Positions 1-14,938 of a stretch of 64,000 bases of DNA are shown here, in pieces. Numbering within the stretch: position 1 is the stretch's first letter; every line of letters starts with the position of its first letter. Under the pieces are notes generated by a model. It did not search any database and was not told the DNA's origin. It saw nothing but the letters and a program-made list of their open reading frames with translations. This DNA is from Pomacea canaliculata (lineage: Eukaryota > Mollusca > Gastropoda > Architaenioglossa > Ampullariidae). The translations under genes and the position numbers were made by a program. The stretch is taken from contig NC_037590.1 in assembly GCF_003073045.1 (NCBI RefSeq), positions 8,327,042-8,391,041 on the forward strand. The letters run 5' to 3'.

Positions 1-1158
1 TTCAGATCTTAGAGTAGATTTTTAAAAAGTAAAATACAGCAGCAAACCTCAAGCTCAGTGAATGAAAATACTAAACACAACAGAACTGTTTTCTTTTGAG
101 CAGAAATGCTGCAACATTTTCAAAAATTAAAAAACTAAACCTTTTATAGGTTTAGCCTTACCCATTGTCTTGATATTCCAAATTTCTAATAAGTACAGTT
201 TACCTGAATGTTATTTTTTGTAACAAAATATTACAAATTCCTGTTAATAGGTTCCTCATACGCTGATAAAATTATTTACAGAAGACACTGTTGTCTCTGA
301 CTTTCTTTTCTTTAATATTCATTTATGTCTATTTTCTACCCTCACTCCATTTATCCCTTACCCATTCTCCTGTCTTCACACTTTTTTTAAAATGTGATAC
401 TTGTTCTGAACGGGATTAATACTAGATAGTTGACTAAATTTCACTTTCAATCAGAGCAAATGTACACTTGCATTGCCCATTACTACAACTGTCATATACT
501 GAGCAATATGAACAGTAGAAATTGTACAACAAATAAAAAAATGGATGATCCTAAATGAAACTTGACTGCATTATTTCTGTATTCTTTCCAAACCAAAATG
601 TGTTGTGATTGATATTTACATTTATTTTCCAACCTTCTTCCACAATGCTATACAACTGCTTATGTACACAGGTCATAGCTTATATACACTCAACACATAT
701 AAGGTGTGTGATCTTCAGAATTACTGGCATATATTACATATATACATTTAACTTAGTGGAAACTTTCTTATCATAGCTATGATGAGTTAATGTTTCATGA
801 GGTTATCAGTGACATTTTGAGTATCAGTCTATGTTATAAACATTAGCTTTGACACCCAGTCCTTACAGGTCCTAACTAGGGCAATTTCTATATTACTTTT
901 TCAAATATCAAATATCTTAATACACATTAATAATCAGGGCTTTGGGTTCTAAAAGTCTCTGCACTTTTGACGTAAATCTAAATCATCATCATAACAGCAA
1001 TAATACAATCCCTAATGCAGTGCTAGTATAGTTTACAATAGTACAATTATAGGGGGGGTGGGTGCACGTGGACATGTTTCCTTTTCTGTGCTTTGTGGTG
1101 TTTTTTCTGAAGGAAAAGAAAAAGCAATTGATTCTGTCATTATTTCCACAAGGCACAC
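1..1158. other. AK6 3' UTR and downstream sequence
   Basis: No coding exon is seen here. It is A+T-rich sequence downstream of the AK6 stop. The minus strand has an AATAAA poly(A) signal at 621-626, about 530 nt past the stop, so much of 600-1158 is probably AK6 3' UTR. I see nothing else in 1-600. Confidence 0.5.
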
Positions 1159-3945
<2,787 letters not shown>

Positions 3946-4113
3946 TTTCAGGGAATGCTGCTGGTCAAGGGACTTCACTCACAATGCGATGTACTCGGAG
4001 TTATCCGTCCTACACACCACCGACTACCGAGCACATCATGAAATGGCCACGTAGAATGAGTAGTTATATATCACAAGAGCTTATTGCTCATACTACAAGA
4101 AACATATTTAAAG
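3946..4113. promoter_or_regulatory. Shared AK6/PARP16 bidirectional promoter region
   Basis: Only 168 bp separate the AK6 start codon (minus strand) from the PARP16 start codon (plus strand). Both 5' UTRs and the core promoter(s) must lie here or overlap the first exons. I see no clear TATA box. That this is one bidirectional promoter is inferred from the geometry. Confidence 0.65.
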
Positions 4114-7100
4114 ATGATGGATGTATCCAGAGAAGAACTAAAGCAAATAATTCTTGGGAGAATTAGGCAGGATCCATTAGCTGCTGATTTGCGCTGGAGT
4201 TTCTTTTTATCAGCACTTCAAAGTTACCGCTGCGATTCTGTTTTGCGCCCCTTTCCACCTCGATATATTGATGATGACGGAGAAAAACGAACAGATACTT
4301 TGGTCTGTTTTAGCGTGCTTTAGTGTTTAGACTTTTATTGTTACTTCTACTATTCAGTGTATTTTTCACGGCAAATCGACGTTTACACGATTGCATATAA
4401 AACTATAGACAAATTATTATTGGCTTTCTTTCCTTTATTAAAAGTATCTAGTTTTTTTCGGTCACCAAGCTTTCATTTCATGCCAGCCTTTTTGACGAAT
4501 AACGCAACAGTCTCCTAGTCCTTTCTGCTTCCATAAAGTTTATTTTCCCCTCCCAAGTGGGATGTCGGTTGCGTTGATGCTGCGTTTAAAACAGGAAATA
4601 GAATACGTAGGTCAACAATAAAATTGACGTGTACATCCTGCAAGTTTTAATTTGACACCGTTATCACGTATTTGAGTTCACAAAATATTAACACATAAAA
4701 GTGAATTATGTATTTCTCAAACATCGCTTTTTATGAACTTTTTTCTTTGCAGAAGGCTGTAGCAGATGAGATTCCAGGAATTTTTCAGCTGTCTGCAGAA
4801 ATCAATTACATCTCTGATGAAGCCCTTGAACTGCTTGCCTGGGCACTGGATAATTCATTATTCCAGATTTTGACGCTAAATAAGTCAGAGGTATTCTGAA
4901 AGTCAATGAATTGTTTTGTTGGGGGGTTTTGTGGTTAAAATTAGATGTCATTTACTGATTACATCATGATCTATATCTTTAAAAAATTTTAACTGAAAAA
5001 TTCTTCAGCGTGCAGTGTATTGTTAGCCTTTATGCTTAAGTTTCTGGTTGAGGAAATATTGAAGGCTTTGGCAGTAGGAGGAGAGTGGTGACAAGATGAT
5101 GTAGCATTACACACCAGTTGCACACACACTACTTCAAGCAACATTATTTGGAATCAAGGGCACATACAGATGTGACAAGTATGTGTATTATATATATTTA
5201 TAATTATTCATTGTTATAATCATAGTAGTGAATTATTGTGTAACATTAGCTGTGTGAGAGATGCGGAGGCAGCTTATACGAGTTCACTGTATTTACTTTG
5301 GTCTTTATTTGAATCAGTATATCTGTTTCTCTTTCACAGTTTAGAAATATCCAGATGAAAACTGGCCATGTCACATCAGTGCCAGAACCCAGTTTTGTGT
5401 TTGAGGTGCTGCATGGGCAGACACCAGAACAGAAGTTTGAATCACTGCTGAATGGTCGAAAACTTATGTATGCTTATCATGGTAGCCGCATTGAAAACTT
5501 TCACTCAATCCTTCACAGTGGTCTTGCCAACCATATGAACAAAGTAAGCATGAGTTTAGTAAGCAATGCTCTTCTTCTAGTTGAATGCCAAATCTCAGGA
5601 CAGCATATTTGTAGATAATTCCCCCTGCTGTTTTATTTCAGTTTTGAAGCTTTCCTTGGGGTTTTATTTTAAGTGTTTTGGGTTGTTTTTTTTTTAAAGC
5701 TATTATAAACGTATCTGGGCCAGTGTGAATTCATCAGCTTTGTAGTAATTCTTCCTTCTTTAAATTTCCTGAAATCTGAACCAACTCAATATTGTCATTT
5801 CTTCAGGTATCCCTGTTTGGTAAAGGCATCTATCTGTCTAGTGAGCTAGCAGTGTCTTTGATGTACAGCCCTGGGGGGCAGGGCTGGTCAGAGAGTCAGC
5901 TGGGACCCAATCTGGGATGTGTCGCTGTTTGCCAGCTCATTGATGATCCTAGTGTCAAATGCACTGTGAAGGAAGATGACATGACAGGTAGATATCACCA
6001 CATATAGGATATTAGCTTTGGTAACTTTTTTTCTGATAAGTGCTTCAAAGTGTCTGAAGTTTAAATATGTTGTTTAAATAAAATTTCCTCTTTAGATAAA
6101 AACGTATTTCCTTCTGCACCTTTTCCAAAGAAGAATAAAATAATACTAGGACAGTCAAGTTCTGCTAAGCATATTCATATTTTGCAATTATTTGAGTAAA
6201 TCTCAATTGCATCAATTTATTCACATCGAAAGAGCGAACAGTTGGCACTTTACTGTTTACTAAATGCTAAGCACCAGGTGCTGTAAAAGTATATAAAAAT
6301 AAGTTTTTTAAAAAATGTACCTGTGATTAATACGTCTATACATTTTTGTTTCCATTAGTGGTAGTCATATATTTAATTATGTGTTTAAATGGCACAGGTG
6401 TTTAGTTGGCTTAGTTTTTTGTAAGAGCATAAAACAGGGGTAGGCAAAGTACGGCCCACAGACTTCTTTGGATTGGTCTGTCTGCCAAAATATGAAGTTG
6501 AACAGCTTCATTTTACACAATAAATTCAGTAAGTGAACAGAATTGCTTACTCATTTATTGTCCATTCCATTATCACTAGGCTTGTTGTGTAAGTCTCTGG
6601 CATTTTACCGGCCCACCGCATAGCCTAGAATTTTGAGACCAGCCCTCCAAAAGGAAACTGTCCACAACTGGAATAAAGAAACAATCACATTGTTCCAGTA
6701 TTTTTTCAAAGTTTTTAAAATATTAAAGTTACAGTAGTTGTTTGTGGTATTTATCACCTTTTGCTTGCTTTCCTTTCTTTCTCACTCTTATTGTAAAATA
6801 ATTTCTTTCTATAAAATAGAGCCATCAACTTCAAAGAATCGAGCTCGAGCATCAGAAAGCCAGGCTGGCGATGTACCAGAAAGATATTATGTGGTGGAGA
6901 ACAATGAAATGGTTAGGATAAAGTACTTGCTGGTATACTGTGAGCCAACCACGACACATCGAGAAAGGTTTGATTTTATGTATTCTCGTAATTAGGCATT
7001 TTCTTTTTTTAAAAATGGTCATTTTAAGTATTTTCTTAATTCATATGTGCAGTGGGTTTTTTTTAAAAATCTAATAGTAAGGGTTCTTATATCTAATACT

Positions 7101-7368
7101 GTTGTATCCTCACAGTTAACAGCTGTTAGCATTACAAAGATGGTTGGCTGATGGTTTAATAAATTTTTAAAATTTGTACAGAAATCAAAGAAACACTTCT
7201 GTATGTTATCTTTGCAGATCCTTGCATGCAGTTCCTTGGTATCGGAGGAACAGGTTTGCAGTGTTGATGACCTTGTATTTATGTGTTCTTCTTGTTATAG
7301 GATTATGGAGCTCAAGGACTTTCTCTGTTTTTCTCAGAAAATTCCTTTACTCTGTAGGGTTTTCATGA
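4114..7368 (+). CDS. PARP16: Protein mono-ADP-ribosyltransferase PARP16, 6 exons
   Basis: Tail-anchored ER/nuclear-envelope enzyme that moves single ADP-ribose units from NAD+ onto proteins; in mammals it modifies the stress sensors PERK and IRE1. Coding exons are 4114-4302, 4753-4890, 5340-5543, 5807-5987, 6820-6967 and 7218-7368. Phases join without gaps to 336 aa (human about 322). The N-terminal helical domain carries [17 protein letters not shown], close to the human form. The ART domain has the H-Y-Y triad typical of PARP16: His156 in AYHGSR, Tyr186 in GKGIYLSSE, Tyr260 in ERYYVV. A hydrophobic helix at about 300-318 ([18 protein letters not shown]) is the C-terminal anchor. ATG 4114 is followed at once by a second ATG at 4117, and either could be used. 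Intron 4 holds a hAT-like remnant. Confidence 0.96.
6436..6680. mobile_element. hAT-like non-autonomous DNA transposon remnant in PARP16 intron 4
   Basis: The left end reads CAGGGGTAGGCAAAGTACGG, the kind of end seen on many animal hAT elements. The right end near 6640-6680 has only a weak inverted match, and I could not find an 8-bp target duplication. There is no coding capacity. The family is assigned by the end motif alone. Confidence 0.45.
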
Positions 7369-8548
7369 CAATTTAGGCTGTCTCACACACACAATCATTA
7401 GTTATCATACAAGTTGGCTTTGCACTCACATGCACAAAGACACACAAATACCTGTCATTATATTTCAAAATACAACCTTCGTTTTTGTTAAAGTTTGAGC
7501 AGCAGTGATGCTAGGTTTAGGAAGTATGTCCTATTCAGGTAATCTCAAATTTGTTTTTTAAAAAAAAATACAAAAGGAATTATTGCAGCATTTTCTTTGG
7601 TCATCTGAACATTTAGAAGCAGCATTAAAAACACAAGAAAAAATGAATATTGCATTGTGTCATTATCATTTTGTTTTGAAATGGTTGTCTCTACTTGCCG
7701 CCATATCTAAAAAGAAGGAAACAATACAGAAAGAGCCATATGCACAGGAATTAATCATTCAGGTTTCTTTGTACCCTGATGCATTCTTTTTGATAAATGA
7801 GAGTTCTATCCTGCTTCCTGGCAAGTTGAGGGGATGGGCTGTCCTTGATTTTATTTATATTTTTTGGTCTTGCTTCAATTTGGATAAAAGTGTTGGACCT
7901 TCATGTTTACATGTGCTTCTGCTGCGTTTTTGTTTTCCTCTTCTGGTTTGCAACAGGACTGTGTATAATGTATATAATGTTATTTTTAAGCGCAAACTGT
8001 TTGGATCTATTGGCTTGATGCCACTCCGCCTACTTCACTTGCTTCAGCAGCGACCTTAAGCTGCAGTGAATAAACTGAAGTGATGGTCACCCTCTTGCAG
8101 TTTCATATGTTAACATTTCTTCCAATTCTGAAGATTACTCAATATCTTCCCAGTATTCTCCTAATTTCACTAATCTTTTTCTCTGGAGTCGTTACCGTTA
8201 AATTTATAGTCATCGCCCTTTACTGCCAGAAAGCAGCGATTCCTCATATTGGTCTTCGTTCTACATTTTTTTTTGTTTTTTTGTTCTAAATCTTTGTTAC
8301 TATTTTGTGATCTTGTTCAGCCCAGAATCCGCCTTTGGCTGAGTTATTGCGCTTTATAAATTCCCACTTGTCATTAAATTTTTGTTATGAAAATATAAGG
8401 TTATGTAAATTTTCATTAAATTCTAATAAATAAGTTTATAGTGGTAGCTAAATTCATGTTTTCATTGTACTAGTTATTTTTAGCTTCTGGCATTCTTGTC
8501 TTAACAATGTTTTGTAACGATTTTACACATCAGTTTACAATCTTTTCA

Positions 8549-8636
8549 TATACTTTGAAAAGTTTAATTCTGAAAATATACTTTGAAAAGTTTAATTTTG
8601 AGAATATACTTTGAAAAGTTTAATTCTTAAAATGAT
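8549..8636. repeat. 28-bp tandem repeat, three copies
   Basis: Three consecutive units share the core ACTTTGAAAAGTTTAATT at 28-bp spacing and differ by a few bases. They lie downstream of the likely PARP16 poly(A) site. Confidence 0.85.
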
Positions 8637-10566
8637 ATTAAAAGAATGTCAGGTTATTTATTTTTATATTTCCTTTTCTGGGTGGAATTATGTACAAGGA
8701 TACAGCAACACATTATGGCTACATTTGTGGTTGAGTTGATGATTCTTATTTTGAGAGTATTTGCATGTAGGTATCCATGTGTGAGAGAGATTGTTTCATT
8801 ATTTCATTTTTTTTTAAAGTTGTTGCCATTTTTTACAGCATAGATTTGGAGTGGTACATTAATTTAAGCCTTGAAATTTTTTTATTTTTACTGTTACTGC
8901 TACAGTTGACATTTTAAATGTCCATATAATTTTTTTTAAAAAGAGAATTTATGCATAAAAAATGAGAGCAATTTCAGAGATACAGAAGCAGTGATAACTT
9001 CCAAAGGTTTTACGAGTTGCAATGGTGAATTGGGATTTGTCAGAAAGTCAGATTTTATCCTTAGTTCCTTTTATTTAACAATACAACAGTGATGTCATCT
9101 CAAAATAACTGACATTCTTGCTGTCTTTTGGCGGATAATTTTGTGATCATATTTTCTATATAAAGCAAATGGTGGGATCCCACCAAACGTTTTGATGTTT
9201 GCTCACGATGGCACCAGACATTTCAAAACCATTGTGTTAATATGATTTCTTTATTCCACAATTCAATCTTTTCTTAAATTTTAAAGCCTCAATTATACTG
9301 TGATCATGAATACTTTAAATGATTTATGTATGACATACTAAACACTTCAGTTTGGCCAGTCCAAGTGCTTGATGCAGGATGAAAAACTGTTCCACAGAAA
9401 TAGGCTCATGGTAAAATTATGAAAATGTGCATATCTGTACAGGTCTATCCATAGCCAAACATAGCAGATGTGTGTGTGCACTAGCTTTCACGTATCTGTA
9501 CATGCAGCAGCCACTGAGCACCAATTTGCTTAAATCACAAGTACATGCTTTTGCACATATATTTTTTTATGCTAAAGCATAAATTTCCAGTCTTATGCCA
9601 AAAAGTTCCTTTTTGATTAAAATGGGTACTTTGCTGGTAATTATGCAATTAAAATTACTAAAGCTACTTGATGGTAATTTCTTAGTGCTGAAAAGGTAGC
9701 ACTGACTGTAAATTATCCAAGCACTTTGAACATCCAGCTACCAGGATACTACTGGGGGACAGTTCTGGAAATTTCCATAGTAAAGTCTATACTTCTTGCC
9801 ATCCATATAATTAGTGGCAGATTTGTCTTAATTTTACAAAATCATTAGACTCATTTCCAAATGTTAATCACCGAGTACAATTTTAAATATTTTTTTACAT
9901 CAGTTTTGGAAGTGAACTCTTTTCTTTTTATTATCTGTGTTCATCTGTGATGTATCCATTTTTGTTTGAATACACAACCTATGTAATGATAGTCCAGAAT
10001 TCTGGTGTATAATTAAGTCTCCTTTTATTTGATTTAAATTTGAGAACGATTAGATAGTGCTGCGTGTCACAATTTCATACACTACAATGTCATTTGAGAC
10101 TGTTTAGCTTTATTTGTTTTCTGCTTTTGACACTGTCTACTTCAAGGAGTGCTGCACTTTAACAAGTCAGACTGTAGTGGGTTGCACTTTTTTTTTCCTA
10201 AGGACTAAGTAAATATCAGTGCATAATATCATTTCCAAATAATTCCTACATTGACTGGTACTAGCTGACGAGCCATTATTTTGGTATTCCAAAACTGATC
10301 ATTGTAGAGAAACAACTGGAGAGAAGTAGAATGTCTTGAGGGGTGGTGAGCTGGACTTGCTTAGAACGTTTAATATTTGCAAGCCAGTTTTTCTTCTAAC
10401 TTGGTATCAACACCCACTGCCAAGCATACCCTGAAGAATGGTCTTAAGAGTGTCATGCCAGTTTACATAGTTGAACTAGATGCTTGCCTGCTTCACTGTT
10501 GCGAGAAGAGGTTCTTGGTGGCCTACCAGTGTAGTGACTGTACATTTATTTGTTTGCTTCATGTAG

Positions 10567-10780
10567 GAGATTTCGACCAGCCTCCCCAGGCAGTTATTTT
10601 CAAATGCCCGGATTCTTTTATGTAAAAGGAGATTCCAACATAGACACAACACCATACCATGAAAATATAGAAAGATCTGGCATTAATGGTGAAGCAGAGA
10701 ACGGGTTAATTCGATCAGTTCATCTGAATTTGTTTTGTAACCACCCTTGTTTTAAATTTAAAACTTTTATTCACTTTTAG
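10567..10780 (+). other. Exon-like open frame downstream of PARP16
   Basis: A stretch of about 71 codons follows a plausible acceptor (TTCATGTAG at 10558-10566) and ends in a stop at 10778-10780. Its residues look like protein (FRPASPGSYFQMPGFFYVKG, then GDSNIDTTPYHENIERSG). Its phase fits a splice from PARP16 exon 5, which would give a form lacking the C-terminal anchor. It could equally be an isolated exon of another gene, or chance. I do not recognise it. Confidence 0.25.
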
Positions 10781-11105
10781 GAGACCATTTCAATCCACCT
10801 GCCTGCAAAATGTACATCTAAATTGCATGCAAGCATAAATGTTTGTATGTAAATGGGCTTTCATGAACACAAGCACATTGTAAAAGTACTTTTCTGAAAT
10901 CATACAGTAATTTTTGGGGTGGAGATGGGTACATTGTAACTGTCCTTCATTTATTACAAGCATTTCAAACAAGTGTTAGAGAAAAATACTTGAAGCTCAA
11001 TCTTAGGTTTTTTAAAACAAACTTTAAAAAATAACCGATGCATCTGGCAATCCTGAAGTTCATGCAAATTTTTTTTTTTTTTTTGCTAGAGTGATCCTGA
11101 TCATG

Positions 11106-14100
11106 TTATTGCTGAAGAGATCCCTTTTGTCCAGTCCAAAGCTCCTTTAGTTGCACTGCACAGTCCAAGTCCCTGAGGGCTGCCTTGGCCTCATCCTCAC
11201 AGCTCTTGTGGTTGGCAATTGCCTTATTCAACAGAGATTCAGCACCCAATTCCAAAATGAGTGGATTATACTCTCGCGTTCGGACGACCAGGTTCCTTAG
11301 TGCCATGCAGCACTGTTTCTGCAGTTTTAGAAAAAGAATTATATGAAAATTAATCTGTAAGCCAGATTGAAAAAAAAAGACTAAGAACATGCACATCTTT
11401 GGGAAAGATGCATATTTACTAATTGATCTTTGACTCCAGCACAAGCACATTTAACTGTTCATAGAAGTAATATACCTTCTTTATAAATCCACTAATTCTT
11501 TTTCTGAAAATGAGTTAACTTGCTTGCAACACAAGGATGAGATGAAGTTAGTTACCCTGGAATGCATAAAAAACATCCTATTTAAAAAAAAAAAAAGTTT
11601 TTAAACTAAATGAGAGGGAAAAAACAGACCTGTTAAGAAAATTACAAATTAAACAAATCAATCATTCCTATCTCAAGCCATTCGGAAAGTGCAGTTTTTT
11701 TGGCGGTCAATCTAACAGGAATGAAGTATGTCCAATGGGATTTTAAAAGTCTTCTACATACAGGGTTATGCAGAGAGAAGGATGGGATTAACAACCTATC
11801 AAAGTTGTTTCCTTCATAATCTAATGGGGATTGCTGTGTTAGGAAATGCTTCAGCTTGCATAATCACTGATTTTTGTCCATGCTTCTTCCCTTCATGTCT
11901 GTGTAAAAAATATAACAGTAGCAGTACATATATGTTATACTTGTCTCAGATGCATGCACAAATGAGTTAAGCCATAACAGAAAGCCAAAATTTATAACAA
12001 AATACCTGTACTCCAGCTTCTTGTGCATGTATCTTCATGACCTGCACCACTGTTTCATGACCTTTGCATTCAATGACTCGTGCACAATGTTCAGGATTCC
12101 TCAAAGTTAAAGCCACTAGCACACCACATCCAACCTCAGCAATAGCAGCATTGTTGGCATGCTTTGTCATAGCTGCCACCACCAGCTCCACGGCATTAAG
12201 CTTCACTGCTGCCAGTTTGACATCATCACTGCCAGCGAGAGACTTCAGTACCACTAATGCCTGCCGCACTATTGCCTGCCAAAATTTAAAACAAGCAAAA
12301 AATGTGTTTTCCTCAAAAGCAAAAGTTGATTAAGACACTACAACAACTGATAAGATTTGATATTTATTGCCTTTTGTGTTGTCACTCAAAAATGTATGCA
12401 CAAAATAAACAGACTGCATGGGAGGGGAGGGGTCATTAGATGTTATAAACTTTTAACTTTCTTCTTGTAATATAGATTATATAGTTGTTTATCAGTTTAA
12501 AAACTGATTCATGTTTCTTGATAGGGATTTTGTGTTTTTCTTACATTCTCCAAATTAAAGAAGAAAGAGGAAACATCTACAGAACAAGACAAATGGAGAA
12601 ACAACACTTGTCAATATTACCTTGTCTCCTATGTTGTGTTCAAAGGCTTGCAGAATGAGATTCACGCCTCCTAGGTTGAGAACCTCTTTACAGAACTCAT
12701 CTCTCACTGCTAGACTTCCAAGTGTCAAAAAAAGTTCTCCAAGCACATTCACATTGTGAGCATACACTGCAAGCAAATAATAGAGACTGGATTTATCTTT
12801 TTATCTGTTTTAGTATAAACATTTAATTCTTTTCATTTATTTTCTGTGAAGGATACATAAATCTATGCACTTAAGCACCTGATCAGTTTTACTTAAATGA
12901 GATAAACTACCTGATCAGTTTTACTAAGATGAGGCAAATTACCTGATCAGTTTTACTAAAATGAAATAGTCATGCTTTCAAATGCAGTCATGAGCTCCCA
13001 CCACAGATGTTTGTGCAGATGTATCTTTTCAAATTTATTCATCAAGACCTGGATGCAATAATATGCTGTCTATACATTTTTCCTGTAATCTTTAATAAAC
13101 TAAAAACAATAAATTCTCTCCCTTCTATCATATTGTGGCACAGACCAGACACCATATTCACTAATAAGATGCATAACAAAAAAGAGAGTTTCCCTCTTCG
13201 AACGATGATTCTGTGTATTTCTGTGATGAGATGTTACATAAATTATATAATAATGAGAGTTGATTCTACAGTGACAAATGAAGAGCGTAGATATTCTGTA
13301 AACCTAAAAGCAAGCAAAATTAAAACAAGTCATTACCTTCACAGATCTTGAGAATGGCCTTCAAAGCACATCCTTCAGTGACAATCATCTTTGCATGTTC
13401 ATGGGCCTTACCAAATGGGACACGAACGTCATCATCAAATGTAAAAACACGTAAAGTAAAACAGATTTCTTTCACGAGAGATGGCACTGACTGGTGAAGT
13501 GTTAAGAGCTCTGTCAACAGGACAATTACATTCTTCCCCACAAATGTCTGACGATTAATCTCATGTTTCACACAGCAAAGACGAATCACTTTAACAACCA
13601 GCTCAAGAATCTCGCAGTCGGATTTAAAACTGTCAAGAAGCTTCACAAAATGGGAGCTTCCATCTTCTTCTAAGAGATCTGGCTGACCATTTAACAATGC
13701 ACAGAATGACTGAAGCACCGCTTTAGTTATGGAAATGTCTGTAGAAAACATGTGCAAAGTTTTCATTAGAGATGAGTAAGCCTGGTGGTTCCCTGCAAGA
13801 CATCTGTGTGCAAGATCAATATTGCATTCATCGCGTATTTTCTCAAGGCTGCTGCTGATGATTTTGAAATCTGGTTGTCCTCTCTCCAGCTGAAGGTTTA
13901 GCTTCTGAAATGCTTCTAACACAGGATGAACTGAAGTGATATCCCCTGATCCACCAATGCCATTGCCTTGGCCATACAGAGTTGGATCTTTCACTATGTT
14001 GTCTAGGTTAATACCCTGATTAAATACAGAAATGAAAATACATCCGTAATTAAGTTCGTAATCTTCAATAAACTAAAACAATAAAGTCTTTCCCCTCCCA

Positions 14101-14938
14101 CATCTCTTATGGCAGACACCATATTAGAGTTCATTACTACCAACAGTACAGCAACAGCTATGACAGTAACACAAAGTGACAAGAGAAAAGTAGATGACAA
14201 TCTGAAGGATATTACCAAAAAAAGATATTTTTTTTTTTACCACATGTCATTGCACGCTCCCACAAATTAAGTGAAACAAAATTGTCTCAAAAAATTATAG
14301 TTCCAAAAAAAATACAGGAAAATATATTCTAAATTTGGGATGAAATAAATCTTAGAGCCAGCATGGAAAACATGATTATGGATTATGCATCCACATGTGT
14401 TTGTAGGTTGGTAGCGGTGTGGGGAGGGCATGGGTTATGTGTGTAAGATAAAGAGGAAAACAATGAAAGCGACAAGGTAGACTATTTAGGTGACTATTAG
14501 GTGACTAAAGTAGACTATTTAGGTGATAACTATGACTGATTATTATACACAGAATTAAAAGTTTCTGGCCTATATCCCATGTGCGCATAACATCACGAAC
14601 TTTGTATTACACGTCCGTGATAACATACTTCAAAAAACATGGCGATCAGTTAATATACCTTTTCATTTTAATAAGACAATAACGAGTTTTTTAAAGATCC
14701 AAATCTATACCCCACTCACTCACACACACACACATCTAACGCCTTCACTCTCTTCGTTCGTGGTTTGTACACTAAGATATCCTCATATCTACATTAGTAT
14801 ATATATAATTTATCCGTCAACCTGAATTTCGAACTGCTGAACAGCATCTTGAACTGCCTCTTCTGGCGTCATATCAAATTCTTCGATGTTTTCTTTTACA
14901 ACATTATCAAAAGTCTGCTGTGTTATTTGCTTAGCCAT
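11106..14938 (-). CDS. ARMC6: Armadillo repeat-containing protein 6 (ARMC6), 5 exons
   Basis: Armadillo-repeat protein of poorly known function, conserved across animals. Coding exons in transcript order are 14938-14822, 14015-13337, 12766-12621, 12275-12006 and 11318-11106. All junction phases agree and give 474 aa, near the human length. The N-terminus [20 protein letters not shown] and the motif TPEEAV match the family start. The centre has [12 protein letters not shown] and the family hallmark [20 protein letters not shown]. The C-terminus has [19 protein letters not shown]. Armadillo helices fill most of the rest. An upstream in-frame ATG (15103) exists, but the homologous start is 14938. 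The exon 1 donor (CAG|GTTGAC) is weak. Introns 1 and 2 carry repeats listed separately. Confidence 0.95.
12878..12968. repeat. 32-bp tandem repeat, about 2.9 copies, in ARMC6 intron 2
   Basis: Three adjacent units each begin CCTGATCAGTTTTACT and repeat every 32 bp with few differences. Confidence 0.85.
13085..13165. repeat. Dispersed repeat copy in ARMC6 intron 2
   Basis: About 80 bp containing AATAAACTAAA, CAATAAA and ACACCATATT. The same ordered blocks recur at 14047-14135 in intron 1. The family is unknown. Confidence 0.6.
14047..14135. repeat. Dispersed repeat copy in ARMC6 intron 1
   Basis: Direct-orientation partner of 13085-13165, sharing TTCAATAAACTAAAACAATA and GGCAGACACCATATT-like blocks. 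The two copies flank exon 2 in the same orientation. Confidence 0.6.

Larger units (their letters stand above)
7369..11105. other. PARP16 3' UTR and PARP16-ARMC6 intergenic space
   Basis: This is the space between two convergent genes. A plus-strand AATAAA at 8069-8074 gives PARP16 a likely 3' UTR of about 0.7 kb. A 158-codon open frame at 7583-8059 lies inside that UTR, is rich in hydrophobic residues and matches nothing I know, so I treat it as chance. A minus-strand AATAAA at 10767-10772 suits ARMC6. A perfect 16-bp palindrome lies at 9170-9185. An exon-like frame at 10567-10780 is listed separately. The rest is A+T-rich with nothing recognised. Confidence 0.5.

Noticed and set aside
7583-8059. 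158-codon open frame downstream of PARP16
   Set aside because: It lies between the PARP16 stop and its poly(A) signal, has low-complexity hydrophobic composition and no recognisable homology; a chance frame in a 3' UTR is more likely.
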